This document shows, one piece after another, positions 1 through 7,776 of a DNA stretch of 64,000 bases. This DNA is from Hanleya hanleyi (lineage: Eukaryota > Mollusca > Polyplacophora > Lepidopleurida > Hanleyidae): the NCBI GenBank assembly GCA_036873755.1, contig JAVTVY010020430.1, positions 1-64,000 of the forward strand, in the 5' to 3' direction. The stretch's first letter is position 1. Each line of letters starts with the position of its first letter. A program made the position numbers and the translations under genes. The notes beneath the pieces were generated by a model that worked only from the letters and a program-made list of their open reading frames with translations, made no database searches and had not been told where the DNA came from.

Positions 1-449
1 TTTAGGCGGTTCACCTGTTCGTTCAGGCGGGTTACCTCGGCCCAAGAGCATGTTGGTGGTGTTGTTGTTGTTGTTCTTGTTGTTGTTTCGGTAGCCGGCG
101 TTGTTATAATTGGTGTTTGGGTAGCCGTTGTATTTGCTGGAGGTCTGTTACTGTTTAACCACTCTAGGTCGGGGAGTTCATCATCAGTTACATCCTCATC
201 TTCTTCCATTGCCACCCTCCTTATCTCCTCGTCTTGTTCTTGACTTCGCCGTCTCATCAACCTCGCATCTTCTTCCATTGCCTCCCTCCTGAGCTCTTCG
301 AGTTGTTCTTCACTTCGCCGTATCATCGTTTCGTCGGCAATAACCTGCTCAAAGCTTGTAATTATTGTCACTCCATCGTTATGTTCTTCACTCGTAATCA
401 CCTCTCTGTGTTCTCTAGGATCGGTGAATAGCCTTTGTCTTGTACCCAT
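1..449 (-). CDS. Hypothetical acidic/charged protein, 3' part outside the window
   Basis: Reading leftward from an ATG at 449 gives about 149 codons without a stop, running off the window edge. I do not recognise the protein. The first ~50 residues are mixed. They are followed by two Arg/Glu-rich helical repeats with the motif RRRSQEQ/IRRSEEQ and REAMEED/RVAMEED, probably coiled coil, then an acidic stretch (EDEDVTDDELPDLEW) and a Thr/Pro-rich linker. The leader contains TTATTCACAA, like the start motif of the gene at 3094. Its TATA box now lies at 2290-2297 because a 1.8-kb MITE sits between TATA and leader. It is probably an early or regulatory gene of element 1, by position and promoter only. 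Confidence 0.6.
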   Translation of the reverse strand, partial: MGTRQRLFTDPREHREVITSEEHNDGVTIITSFEQVIADETMIRRSEEQLEELRREAMEEDARLMRRRSQEQDEEIRRVAMEEDEDVTDDELPDLEWLNSNRPPANTTATQTPIITTPATETTTRTTTTTPPTCSWAEVTRLNEQVNRL

Positions 450-488
450 GATTGTAGTTGTGAATAAATGGCAACATACTACGCGTTA

Positions 489-2287
489 GGGAGCGTGTCA
501 AAAGTTTTGACGCGAACGCGTTCATATTTGAACGTTCGACTGTTCATTTCCGCATGCGTCAGGCCGTTCATTTTACACATCAGCGTCAGGAAATGAACAG
601 TCGAACGTTCATATTTGAACGTTCAATTTTTTTAACGTTCATTTTTGAACGTTCATTTTAAAATGAACGTTCATTTTTCAATGCACTCTGACATTCATTC
701 TCGCACGTTCGTTTTCGTATGTTCATTTTCTCAGGTGTATTTATTTTGCACTAGCTTTCGTAGGTATATAACCCACTTCCTCTGACGAAGTACTTTCGTT
801 CTTTCAAAACAATTATGGCAAAGATTTGACGTTTATCTACAACAAACACAATAAATGTATTTAATATAATAAAAGTGGATCTTTCGTACATATTCTGGGG
901 AATTATTTACCCGGAATTATAGAACAGCGAAACTGACTTGAAACAAAAAAAGCCAACACACGTATTTTCTTATATAAACAAAGATCAATTAACAGTTATC
1001 TATTTTACAGCATTCAACGATTTCAGATAATTTAAGATAATAATAGGTGGCGACAAAACACTGAAGCCGTGACCGGGACAAGTAGGCCCCTAACAGAGAA
1101 ACAATTCTATCATTGTCCTTCCATATATCATCCGTTTATTAAACAAAATCGCAGACATCGGACACACCACTCTAGGTTTTACAGAATGCACTGAATACAT
1201 GTATATAAACAATGCAAAGCACATGGTAAGTTACAATAAATTCTATAACAGAGGAAGGCCGCGCTGCGGGAAAGTAAATTTGACTCCACGCATTTTATAA
1301 TAGTATACATCGCAAGGCAGGTTTCTGTATGCAACCGACTTTGAGCTCTCACCCTTTCTGGGCCTCCTGGGCAGACGGGGGCCCACGTGCGTTACGCACG
1401 ATCAATATACAGAGCAGGTCAGACAGGACGATGGGGGACGCCTAGGGGTTTAGCATATACGGTTGACAAATAAGTTAACAATCGCGATCAACATCCGTCG
1501 AATGCCATGTATCAAATTTGTTATATAAATGTCATACAAATACGTAATATATTAATGTGTGGTTTGATATCACAACGAAGTCTTTATTTGTCTATCAAAT
1601 TTCTTCAAATTACGAACATTCTAAGGGGCTTAATTCACCAACTTGTTCATCCGATTATTGTATCATTCTTTACGATATTTGGTCACATCGGACTTTTAAT
1701 AAAACCAAATCAGTATGGTGATATTTCTCTGTCGAAGTTTAATATTATATAGTTCATCTCGTTTTCTCCCAAAAAATAATACACGCGGCGCGTTAGTTCC
1801 TATATGTCGCTCGTTCTCGGTAAATAAATCCCCAGAATATGCACGAAAGAAACTTTTATTACATTAAATACATTTATTAAATTTGCTGTAGATAAACGTC
1901 AAATCTTTGCAATAGTTGCTTTGAAAGAAGGAAAGTACTTCTTCAGAGGAAGTGGGTTATATACCTACGAAAGCTAGTGCAATATAAATACAGTTGCGCT
2001 GCCTTTTCGAGTGTTCTGTTTTCGTTCTTTTTTTTTTTTTCATTCTAATAAGATTCGACACACGATAGCCGTATTGTGAGCCCTTCAGCGATTTCTGACA
2101 CCTATCATACATACTAATTTGAACGTTCAAAAAAGAACGTTCTTTTTCTGACGTTCATTTTTTCTGACGGGGTAGTGTTCATTTTCTGACTGTCGAACGT
2201 TCGTTTGCTGGAAGAAAAAGAACGTTCACCTGTTCATTTTCTGACGCATTCTTTTAGTTTGAACGTCAAAACTTTTGACACGCTCCC
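489..2287. mobile_element. Long-TIR nonautonomous transposon, PIF/Harbinger-like, TSD TTA
   Basis: The ends are perfect inverted repeats beginning GGGAGCGTGTCAAAAGTTTT, continuing four more bases, and flanked by TTA at 486-488 and 2288-2290. Imperfect inverted similarity continues inward (roughly 730-905 against 1825-1990), so the arms are several hundred bp long. Sub-terminal DNA is rich in the palindromic word GAACGTTC. There is no transposase ORF; the short ORF at 1507-1752 has no recognisable domain. A 3-bp TTA TSD with GGG termini fits PIF/Harbinger, but that assignment is inference. The insertion splits the promoter of the gene at 1-449. Confidence 0.8.
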
Positions 2288-2289
2288 TT

Positions 2290-2297
2290 ATTTATAG
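2290..2297 (-). promoter_or_regulatory. TATA box of the 1-449 gene, displaced by the MITE
   Basis: On the minus strand the sequence reads CTATAAATAA immediately outside the MITE. Discounting the MITE and one TSD copy, the TATA box lies about 40 nt from the ATG at 449, close to the 44 nt found for the plus-strand gene at 3094. The two genes are therefore a divergent pair sharing the region 2300-3050. Confidence 0.65.
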
Positions 2298-2312
2298 TCT
2301 AGGCGTTCTGTG

Positions 2313-2437
2313 GGTGTGGGTGTGGGTTCAAAATGGCGGCTGATGTGGGTGTGGGTGTGGGTTCAAAATGGCGGCTGATGTGGGTGTGGGTGTGGGTTCA
2401 AAATGGCGGCCTGTGCGAGTGGGTGCAACATGGCGGT
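2313..2437. repeat. Tandem ~35-bp repeats with AAAATGGCGGC (YY1-type) motif
   Basis: Three tandem units of GT-rich sequence each end in TTCAAAATGGCGGC (motif at about 2330, 2365 and 2401). A fourth, diverged unit ends in ACATGGCGG. The motif is the complement of the CCGCCATTTTG core repeated eight times upstream of PolB at 15,651-15,945, in opposite orientation. It matches the published YY1 consensus CCGCCATNTT. The array lies between two divergent genes, so a shared enhancer role is plausible. Confidence 0.6.
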
Positions 2438-2451
2438 ACCTGCTAAAAATG

Positions 2452-2978
2452 TTTTATGTTTTATTTTCCCAACTTTAAACCGGTCTCATTTTTTGCAATA
2501 AATGTGAGTTCACTGCAGCATGTTTATCGAAAAGAAAACTAGGAAATTTTATCACACGGGGCTACGGTAACACACCCATTTGACACCCATAGCTGTACTC
2601 ACATTTTGCCTGCACACTGTATAGTGCTGTGTTACCGTAGCCCGTGTGATAAAATTTCCTAGTTTTCTTTCGATAAACCAGCTGCAATTTTCAGGGTGAC
2701 ATTATAAGGTTGTGAGGAACATACTTCACGTATTTTTACCCAGGAAAACCCATTTATTTCCAGTGTACCGGGTTTTCCACACTACCTAACAATAACGTTA
2801 CGGGTCTAAAAATCGATAAAATCATTAAAAATAGTGGCTTAGTCTACCGCTACCCTTCTAAATTTTTAAATGCTACACGATCAGTTGCCCCAGTTCAACT
2901 TGAAATAAATTTTATACGTGCACTCGCATTTATTGCAAAATGACACCGGTTTAAAATTGGAAAAGAAACACAAAATTT
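2452..2978. repeat. Nested inverted repeats upstream of the acidic/RING gene
   Basis: An outer pair (about 2452-2515 with 2918-2978) shares inverted similarity around AAACCGGT and TTGCAATAAATG. Inside it, 2521-2574 and 2627-2679 form a strong hairpin with ~50-bp arms containing CTACGGTAACAC and a ~52-bp loop. No ORF is present. It could be a small MITE inserted in the divergent promoter or a functional palindrome; no clear TSD was found. Confidence 0.6.
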
Positions 2979-3049
2979 CTTCCAGCGTGAGCTCAGCACC
3001 AAAGTTTTATGAACGATTTCGCTCACGTCCGCATGCTCTACGGTTACAC

Positions 3050-3086
3050 TATAAATAGGGCGCAGTATTTACTGATTCATTCACAA
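3050..3086 (+). promoter_or_regulatory. Core promoter of the acidic/RING gene
   Basis: TATAAATA at 3050-3057 is followed 27 nt later by TCATTCAC, the start motif shared by several genes of both elements. The ATG lies at 3094. Confidence 0.7.
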
Positions 3087-3093
3087 TTACATC

Positions 3094-3864
3094 ATGGCTG
3101 AAGGTGAAACCATGGATATTGATAACCTGTTCCCAGACTTCATGATAAATGATAATGAACTACAACTGTTCGGCAACATCGATATGCTACCTGAATACCC
3201 AGGGCTGGATGATATTATAGAAGACTTATTTAAAGATGAACACCAATCACAGGGCGGCCATAATCAAGACCCCCCAGGAGCGACACCGGATCTTAGTGAC
3301 CCCCCAGGAGCGACGCCGGATCTTAGTGACCCCCCAGGAGTGACACCGGATCTTAGTGACCCCCCAGGAGCGACACCAGATCTTACGGCACTCGAATACC
3401 AACGTTTTGACGAAATTGACCGAGTGCTAGAACATATCTACAAACAACATGAAGAACAAAGCCTCCAAGTTGAACAAGAAGAAGAAGAAGAAGACACAGA
3501 AGAAGAAGAAGACACAGAAGAAGAACAAGACACAGAAGAACAAGAACAAGAAGAAGAAGAAGAAGAAGAACAAGGAGAACGAGAAGGAGAAGGAGAAGGA
3601 AAAGAGCACAAGAAGAGGAAAGACTCCAGAAAAAACAGAATAAGAGAGTACCAGAACAGGAAAGACTCCAGAAAAAAGAGAACAAGAGAGTACCATAACA
3701 GGAAAGACTCAAGAAAAAACAGAACAAGACACACAAAGATAACGGCACAACAAAAGGAACAAATTGAAGAGGTCATCCACTACGCTACCGCAACAGAAAA
3801 AAAGACTGGCACCCAACACAGAATGCCAAGTAGCACCCTATTTACGATGCGTGGAATGCTGTAA
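3094..3864 (+). CDS. Acidic, repeat-rich putative transcription activator
   Basis: This 256-residue ORF has its own TATA box and start motif. Residues 1-50 are acidic with hydrophobic patches (DIDNLFPDF, LDDIIEDLF), as in transactivation domains that bind coactivators. Four copies of the 10-residue repeat DPPGATPDLS follow (nt ~3271-3390), then a Glu-rich run and three basic repeats around NRKDSRKxRxRE, probably nuclear-localising or nucleic-acid-binding. The reading ends shortly after an A7 tract (3797-3803), and in the +1 frame a RING domain continues from the same place (next feature). I infer that the ancestral gene encoded one protein, activator plus RING. The break is a frameshift, a splice event or a homopolymer error. 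The exact family is unknown. Confidence 0.7.
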   Translation: MAEGETMDIDNLFPDFMINDNELQLFGNIDMLPEYPGLDDIIEDLFKDEHQSQGGHNQDPPGATPDLSDPPGATPDLSDPPGVTPDLSDPPGATPDLTALEYQRFDEIDRVLEHIYKQHEEQSLQVEQEEEEEDTEEEEDTEEEQDTEEQEQEEEEEEEQGEREGEGEGKEHKKRKDSRKNRIREYQNRKDSRKKRTREYHNRKDSRKNRTRHTKITAQQKEQIEEVIHYATATEKKTGTQHRMPSSTLFTMRGML

Positions 3865-4048
3865 TCACTTCGCCAAATACGCCATTTTCCCCTGTGGGCA
3901 TCAAGCCTTGTGTATAGCCTGTATTCACCGACACGCCCGATTACCACAGCTTCCGGACGATTACAACCCCCGTGTGTGTGAACTCATAGCGTTGCCATGC
4001 CCGGTGTGTACTGTGAGAAGACAACGCCACCTGTCCCCAACGATGTAA
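3764..4048 (+). CDS. RING-finger (C3HC4) domain, +1 frame relative to the acidic ORF
   Basis: The 94-residue reading holds a RING signature: CVEC, then FPCGH, LCIAC and CPVC in order, with a longer than usual spacer before CPVC. RING domains of this kind (IAP/MDM2-like CGH core) act as ubiquitin E3 ligases. The residues before CVEC overlap the acidic ORF in another frame, so this is probably the C-terminal half of the 3094 gene rather than a separate gene. It ends at 4048, only 13 nt before a histone-type stem-loop. Confidence 0.65.
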   Translation: MKRSSTTLPQQKKRLAPNTECQVAPYLRCVECCNHFAKYAIFPCGHQALCIACIHRHARLPQLPDDYNPRVCELIALPCPVCTVRRQRHLSPTM

Positions 4049-4061
4049 TCGCTTACATCTT

Positions 4062-4087
4062 CCAAAGGCCCTTTTTAGGGCCACCCC
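4062..4087 (+). terminator. Histone-mRNA-type 3' stem-loop downstream of the acidic/RING gene
   Basis: The sequence is CCAAA, then stem GGCCCT (4067-4072), loop TTTT (4073-4076), stem AGGGCC (4077-4082), then ACCCC. This has the six-base-pair stem, four-base loop and flanks of replication-dependent histone mRNAs, which are bound by SLBP. A purine-rich stretch (CCGAAAGGGGAAAC) follows, where a histone downstream element would lie. An A/T-rich tract with AATAAA-like words also follows, so conventional polyadenylation cannot be excluded. Confidence 0.75.
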
Positions 4088-4244
4088 ATCTTTCCGAAAG
4101 GGGAAACTTCTAAACTCAAAAGCACAAAATAAAAAAAAATAAAAAAATAACACCAACTCCCGCACACATACCTAGGTAACAATAGGTAAATAACACATCA
4201 ATTTCCACGTTAAAAGTCCATTCCACTCTTTATAATATTACCCC

Positions 4245-4680
4245 AATGCATTCTGGGTCACCACAGAATGCCTTCATTTTACACCAAATTCACCTAGTCT
4301 AAATTTTGCCATGTTAAAATGTAAAAAAAAACCTAGTCCGTAGCCGTGCACGTTATAGGTGCGCACCTCTCTCTATCCGTACGCGTATCAGTGTTTTTGT
4401 TGATGTTGGCAGTTACTTCCCCTTGATCACTGTACGTTTACTTTGATCGTAATAAAATTCGTATCGTATCGTATCGTAATGGGAGTTACTTCCCCTTGAT
4501 CACTGTACGTTTACTTTGATCGTAATAAAATTCGTATCGTATCGTATCGTATCGTATCGTATCGTATCGTACCCGTACCCGTTCTAGTTTTTTTATATTC
4601 CACCCGCCCCCTTGTCCGTGAAAGTCCGTGATGATTCGGGCTGTAATGTTATCTGCAATCATGCCGCTCATTTTGCACCA
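4245..4680. repeat. Inverted copy of the 6010-6330 repeat, with a GTATC microsatellite
   Basis: Bases ~4330-4395 and 4575-4665 match the reverse complement of 6010-6330, sharing GTGCGCACCTATAACGTG-like and ACATTACAGCCCGAATCA words. Between them, a ~73-bp unit is duplicated (from about 4410 and 4483), each copy ending in a GTATC pentamer microsatellite. A CATTTTxCACCAAATT word occurs at ~4275 and ~4667 and recurs upstream of the minus-strand gene. Confidence 0.6.
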
Positions 4681-4747
4681 AATTTTTGCATGGGTTAGCC
4701 CTAAAAACACTGAGAAAAAACCCCTGTGTGTTTGGAAGTAAGGGGTT

Positions 4748-4763
4748 GGCCCTGAAAAGGGCC
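4748..4763 (-). terminator. Histone-type stem-loop, distal copy, for the minus-strand gene
   Basis: On the minus strand: stem GGCCCT, loop TTTC, stem AGGGCC, preceded by ATTAAC and followed by AACCCC. It is a near copy of the stem-loop at 4892-4907 and lies about 195 nt past the stop of the gene at 4957-5445. Confidence 0.65.
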
Positions 4764-4891
4764 GTTAATGGGGCAGGGATTGTTTTTTGGTGTTGCAGTT
4801 TGCTAATACTATAGAATAAAGAGGGCATGATGTAGGACCTGTGATTTGAATTTGTGCCAAGTTAGAAGTTCTCTTTCGACAGCAATGGGTT

Positions 4892-4907
4892 GGCCCTGAA
4901 AAGGGCC
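4892..4907 (-). terminator. Histone-type stem-loop, proximal copy, for the minus-strand gene
   Basis: The minus strand reads TCCAAC, stem GGCCCT, loop TTTC, stem AGGGCC, then AACCCA, 50 nt after the stop codon of the gene at 4957-5445. The loop TTTC and the ACCCA tail are the canonical histone form. About 10 nt further on, GCTGTCGAAAGAGAAC resembles the purine-rich histone downstream element that pairs with U7 snRNA. Confidence 0.78.
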
Positions 4908-4956
4908 GTTGGAGTCAATTTGTTGACCCTGTTTTCTTCAGGGGGAGTTTTCCTGT

Positions 4957-5445
4957 CTACTCCATCTCACTGACTGAAAAATATCGGTGTGGCTCCAGGG
5001 TATATAGGTGTTGATGGTGGCCGTCTTCGATGTCAGGAGATATGGGAAGGAGCTCTCCCAGGAAGCGTGCGGGTGGAATGGCTGCTATTGGTACATATTC
5101 CGGCTCGACTGGGGGCTGTTGTTGTTGTTGTTGTTGGAGTTGTCGTCGTGGAGGGGGAGGGTGCATCTCGTCCATGGTGTTTTGGAGATGCACCAGCCAC
5201 GCCTCGTCCCCCACTGTTCTGGCCGTTCTGATGAGGGTGGTAAGATTCTGGGCTGCCTGCCGGTTGACGTTGTTGATGTTGTGATTTTCAAGGTATCGGT
5301 ACCACCCTTGAATCTCCGCGGCCCAAAAATCTTTTACGGCTTTCGCCATGGCACGTCTTTGTGTTCTTTCTGTCTCCCCGCGTTCCATCGCCATTCGCCC
5401 GGAGGCCTTGGTGGTTGACATCTTCGCTACAGTGCGAGTGCTCAT
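4957..5445 (-). CDS. Hypothetical regulatory protein with a poly-Gln tract
   Basis: The 162-residue protein is not recognised. Residues 1-35 are basic (Arg/Lys/Thr-rich), 36-90 look helical (FWAAEIQGWYRYLENHN), 95-115 hold PPPPRR followed by a run of glutamines, and the C-terminus is mixed with acidic and aromatic residues. The gene has its own promoter on the minus strand, with a TATA box near 5532-5538 and several CCAAT boxes further up. Two histone-type stem-loops follow its stop codon. It converges on the acidic/RING gene. An overlapping ORF at 5288-5581 in another frame is probably a shadow. Confidence 0.65.
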   Translation of the reverse strand: MSTRTVAKMSTTKASGRMAMERGETERTQRRAMAKAVKDFWAAEIQGWYRYLENHNINNVNRQAAQNLTTLIRTARTVGDEAWLVHLQNTMDEMHPPPPRRQLQQQQQQQPPVEPEYVPIAAIPPARFLGELLPISPDIEDGHHQHLYTLEPHRYFSVSEME

Positions 5446-5524
5446 CTTCTTCTTCTTTTCTGCAATATATCTCTACGTGTTGTAAGGTCTGTGAAAAGTT
5501 TTGGAATGCCCCGCACCACGCTCC

Positions 5525-5690
5525 CGCTGGCTTTATACTCACATACAGGTCATTTTCATTGGCTGTTTCAACCTCGCTCATACTGGCTTCATTGGTTCTT
5601 TTTAGGGCTAGCAGATTGGCTCTTTTATAGCCATTTCATTGGCTCTGTTTATAGACATCTCATTGGCCAATAGTGGGCTCTCCCACCGTT
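5525..5690 (-). promoter_or_regulatory. CCAAT-rich promoter of the minus-strand gene
   Basis: Read on the minus strand, the region has GTATAAAG near 5532-5538 and five CCAAT boxes between 5555 and 5675, several in the context GAGCCAATGA or GAACCAATGA. CTATAAA words lie between them. The spaced pair AAAAGAGCCAAT...AAAGAACCAATG is repeated almost exactly at 59,005-59,041 in front of the PolB start relic of element 2, so the two promoters are related. Confidence 0.6.
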
Positions 5691-5699
5691 CCTAGGTTA

Positions 5700-6330
5700 C
5701 GCCAGAATCCCGTCATTTTGCACGAAATTCGTCTAGTGGAAAATTTCCATGTTAAATGAATGCGTGTATTAATAACATGAGAGTCGATATACACGTGGCT
5801 GATGGATGTCTATGCCCACGTGCGACCACCCTTCCTGGGTTAATTCTCAATCCACATATTTTTGCACCAAATTTGTCAATGTTAAATGATTGCGTGTATT
5901 AATAACATGAGAATGGATGCTGATTGGTGATGGGTGTCTATGCCCACGTGCGACCACCCTTCCTGGGTTAATTCTCAATCCACCTATTTTGCACGAAAAT
6001 TCACAATTCCCAGGTTAAATGATTGCAGATAACATTACAGCCCGAATCATCACGGACTTTCACGAAGGAGGAGGGTGGAATAAAAACTATAACGGTGATG
6101 GGGTACGGATAGAGAGAGGTGCAAAAAATACCTATAACGTGTACGGCTACGGACTAGGGTTTTTTTACTCACGAGTCATGACGGACTTTCACGAAGGGTG
6201 AGGGTGAAATAAAAACTAGAACGCTGACGGGTACGGATAGAGAGAGAGGTGCGCACCTATAACGTGTACGGTTACGGACTATGTTTTCTTTACGGACGAG
6301 TCATCACGGACTTTCACGAAGGAGCAAGAA
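5700..6330. repeat. Direct repeats between the minus-strand gene and the first PC4-like gene
   Basis: Two ~120-bp units (about 5755-5870 and 5880-5995) share GCGTGTATTAATAACATGAGA and CCCACGTGCGACCACCCTTC. About two and a half ~125-bp units follow (6019-6330) with ATCACGGACTTTCACGAAGG and CCTATAACGTGTACGG; their inverted copy lies at 4330-4680. The word ATTTTGCACGAAATT or a close variant recurs at ~5716, ~5851 and ~5980. There is no convincing ORF, so regulatory or replication-related iterons are possible. Confidence 0.55.
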
Positions 6331-6334
6331 TCGA

Positions 6335-6372
6335 TATATACACATTTGCCTTGTCGGTGTTTTGTCATTCAC
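6335..6372 (+). promoter_or_regulatory. Core promoter of the two-domain PC4-like gene
   Basis: TATATA at 6335-6340 is followed about 30 nt later by TCATTCAC. The ATG is at 6377. Confidence 0.55.
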
Positions 6373-6376
6373 CACT

Positions 6377-7072
6377 ATGGCAGCGCACGGAGCGGAGCTT
6401 GCCTTCTTCCAACTCACGCCTGACGTCATCCTCATCGTCTATGACCATGAACTGCAGCTCATCGAAGAACATCCCCGAGAGGTGAAGCTATGTTTAAGCC
6501 TAGCAGGATGGACTCTATTGACACGGTTGTTACAGGGAAAAGAGCCCGAAGTCGATTTCATGCACGTGGGAGTCGGTGTCTACCTACGAAGTGGTAGAGA
6601 TGATTCTTTTTTTCCCCGGTTAGAACAGTGTGGTGGTGACTCTATCCTACTCCGGCCGGCATTATGGCAAGCGCTGAAAGCTATTATCACCGACGTCCAC
6701 GACGTACTCCACCCCCAGGCGCGCTCTGTAGCTACCCGCACTCTTACACCGGACTGCACCCTATTGTTGTATCCCCAACGCGTGGAGCTCATCGATGACG
6801 ATAGTAGGTGTTGGTGTACGTCTGAACCAGCGCGTGTCTCTTTATCCCCGGAAGGCTGGATTACCTTGAAACGCGTGTTATGCGGTAACCTCGACGGTGA
6901 TAGCATTCACCTGTGTGACGACGTCTACATTTTCCGTGGTCCCTATTTTGCTCGACTCCTCTGTCTCAAGCGAGGTGGTTTTACTCTGGACCCCGATCTA
7001 TGGACGGCTTTGCAACAAGTAGTCCCCATGGTCGATGAAGTACTCTCTCCACAGGATCCCCTCACAGAATAG
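6377..7072 (+). CDS. Tandem two-domain PC4-like protein
   Basis: The 231-residue protein holds two related domains (about residues 8-110 and 120-225). Each reads as short beta strands, then L(S)xxGWxxLxRxL, further strands with a VYxxxGxxFxRL patch, then a closing helix xLxPxLWxALxxV. The closing motif (domain 2: GFTLDPDLWTALQQVV) resembles the C-terminal helix of the coactivator PC4/p15, which binds single-stranded DNA; that relationship is inference from motif shape. Homologous single-copy proteins lie at 7163, 59,911 and 60,471. The start was chosen at 6377 because it directly follows the TCATTCAC motif. A role in element transcription or ssDNA handling is plausible. The ORF is intact. Confidence 0.7.
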   Translation: MAAHGAELAFFQLTPDVILIVYDHELQLIEEHPREVKLCLSLAGWTLLTRLLQGKEPEVDFMHVGVGVYLRSGRDDSFFPRLEQCGGDSILLRPALWQALKAIITDVHDVLHPQARSVATRTLTPDCTLLLYPQRVELIDDDSRCWCTSEPARVSLSPEGWITLKRVLCGNLDGDSIHLCDDVYIFRGPYFARLLCLKRGGFTLDPDLWTALQQVVPMVDEVLSPQDPLTE

Positions 7073-7102
7073 TACGACTCATGTCTGTGCCCCACCTGAC
7101 AC

Positions 7103-7141
7103 TATAAATACCAGGGGTGAGACAGAGTGTGTGTCATTCAC
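7103..7141 (+). promoter_or_regulatory. Core promoter of the second PC4-like gene
   Basis: TATAAATA at 7103-7110 is followed about 31 nt later by TCATTCAC. Sequence from TATA to the ATG closely matches the promoter of the homologous gene at 59,911. Confidence 0.75.
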
Positions 7142-7162
7142 CGTTCGACATTTGGAGCAAGC

Positions 7163-7717
7163 ATGTCATCCCACCTACGAGCCATCCTGCCCCTTACACC
7201 CCAGGTGGGGTTACACGTCTATGAAGATAAAGTCACCCTGGTGGAAGACCGTGGAGCTATTTGCTGGGCGCCCGCTGAGACCGTATCGAATACGGTGACG
7301 CTACAGCGTGACGGCTGGGCCAAATTTAAACGGGTGTTGAGCGATGAGCTCGACGGACACCTCATCCACATAGACAATGCCATCTACGTATACCGTGGAC
7401 CTTTCTTCGCACGCCTGGGGCGCTACCAAGACCGTACGCGAGGCTTCACCCTAGTCCCCCATCTGTGGACAGCCTTGGAGAAAGTAGTGCCTATTGTGGA
7501 CCAGCTGTTTACACCGGACGAGCGATCATCAGACCAGTTGGCGTGGGCTCGTGCTATGGAGGACGCGCTGGCTGAACCCCATGAACAACAACTACATGAA
7601 CCCGATACAGCCGGGGAACAGAAAAGTACTATATCTATAGGGTGCACAGAGGCTAGAGTGTCAGTGTCACCTGATGAAGCGAACACACCGGACGGGGACC
7701 CAGGGGCACCCCGATGA
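7163..7717 (+). CDS. PC4-like protein with acidic C-terminal tail
   Basis: The 184-residue protein has one PC4-like module pair (residues ~5-118: GLHVYEDKVTLVED, DGWAKFKRVL, AIYVYRGPFFARL, LWTALEKVV). A hydrophilic tail follows from about residue 125. It is highly similar to the 159-residue protein at 59,911-60,390, with few changes in the module. The tail differs and is longer, so the ORF may read through a lost stop or frameshift past about residue 150. The start follows TATA and TCATTCAC. It is the probable ortholog of the element 2 gene and sits between the two-domain paralog and the integrase. Confidence 0.7.
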   Translation: MSSHLRAILPLTPQVGLHVYEDKVTLVEDRGAICWAPAETVSNTVTLQRDGWAKFKRVLSDELDGHLIHIDNAIYVYRGPFFARLGRYQDRTRGFTLVPHLWTALEKVVPIVDQLFTPDERSSDQLAWARAMEDALAEPHEQQLHEPDTAGEQKSTISIGCTEARVSVSPDEANTPDGDPGAPR

Positions 7718-7776
7718 GGGGTAAGAAGACCGTGATGAGGGGGTCCCGAAAGGGGTAAAAGGGGTCAGCATCTACA

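Noticed and set aside
1507..1752. ORF inside the PIF/Harbinger-like MITE as transposase remnant
   Set aside because: AT-rich hydrophobic reading without a DDE or Myb-like motif.
5008..5418. Plus-strand ORFs opposite the 4957-5445 gene
   Set aside because: They are antisense shadows; promoter and stem-loops support the minus strand.
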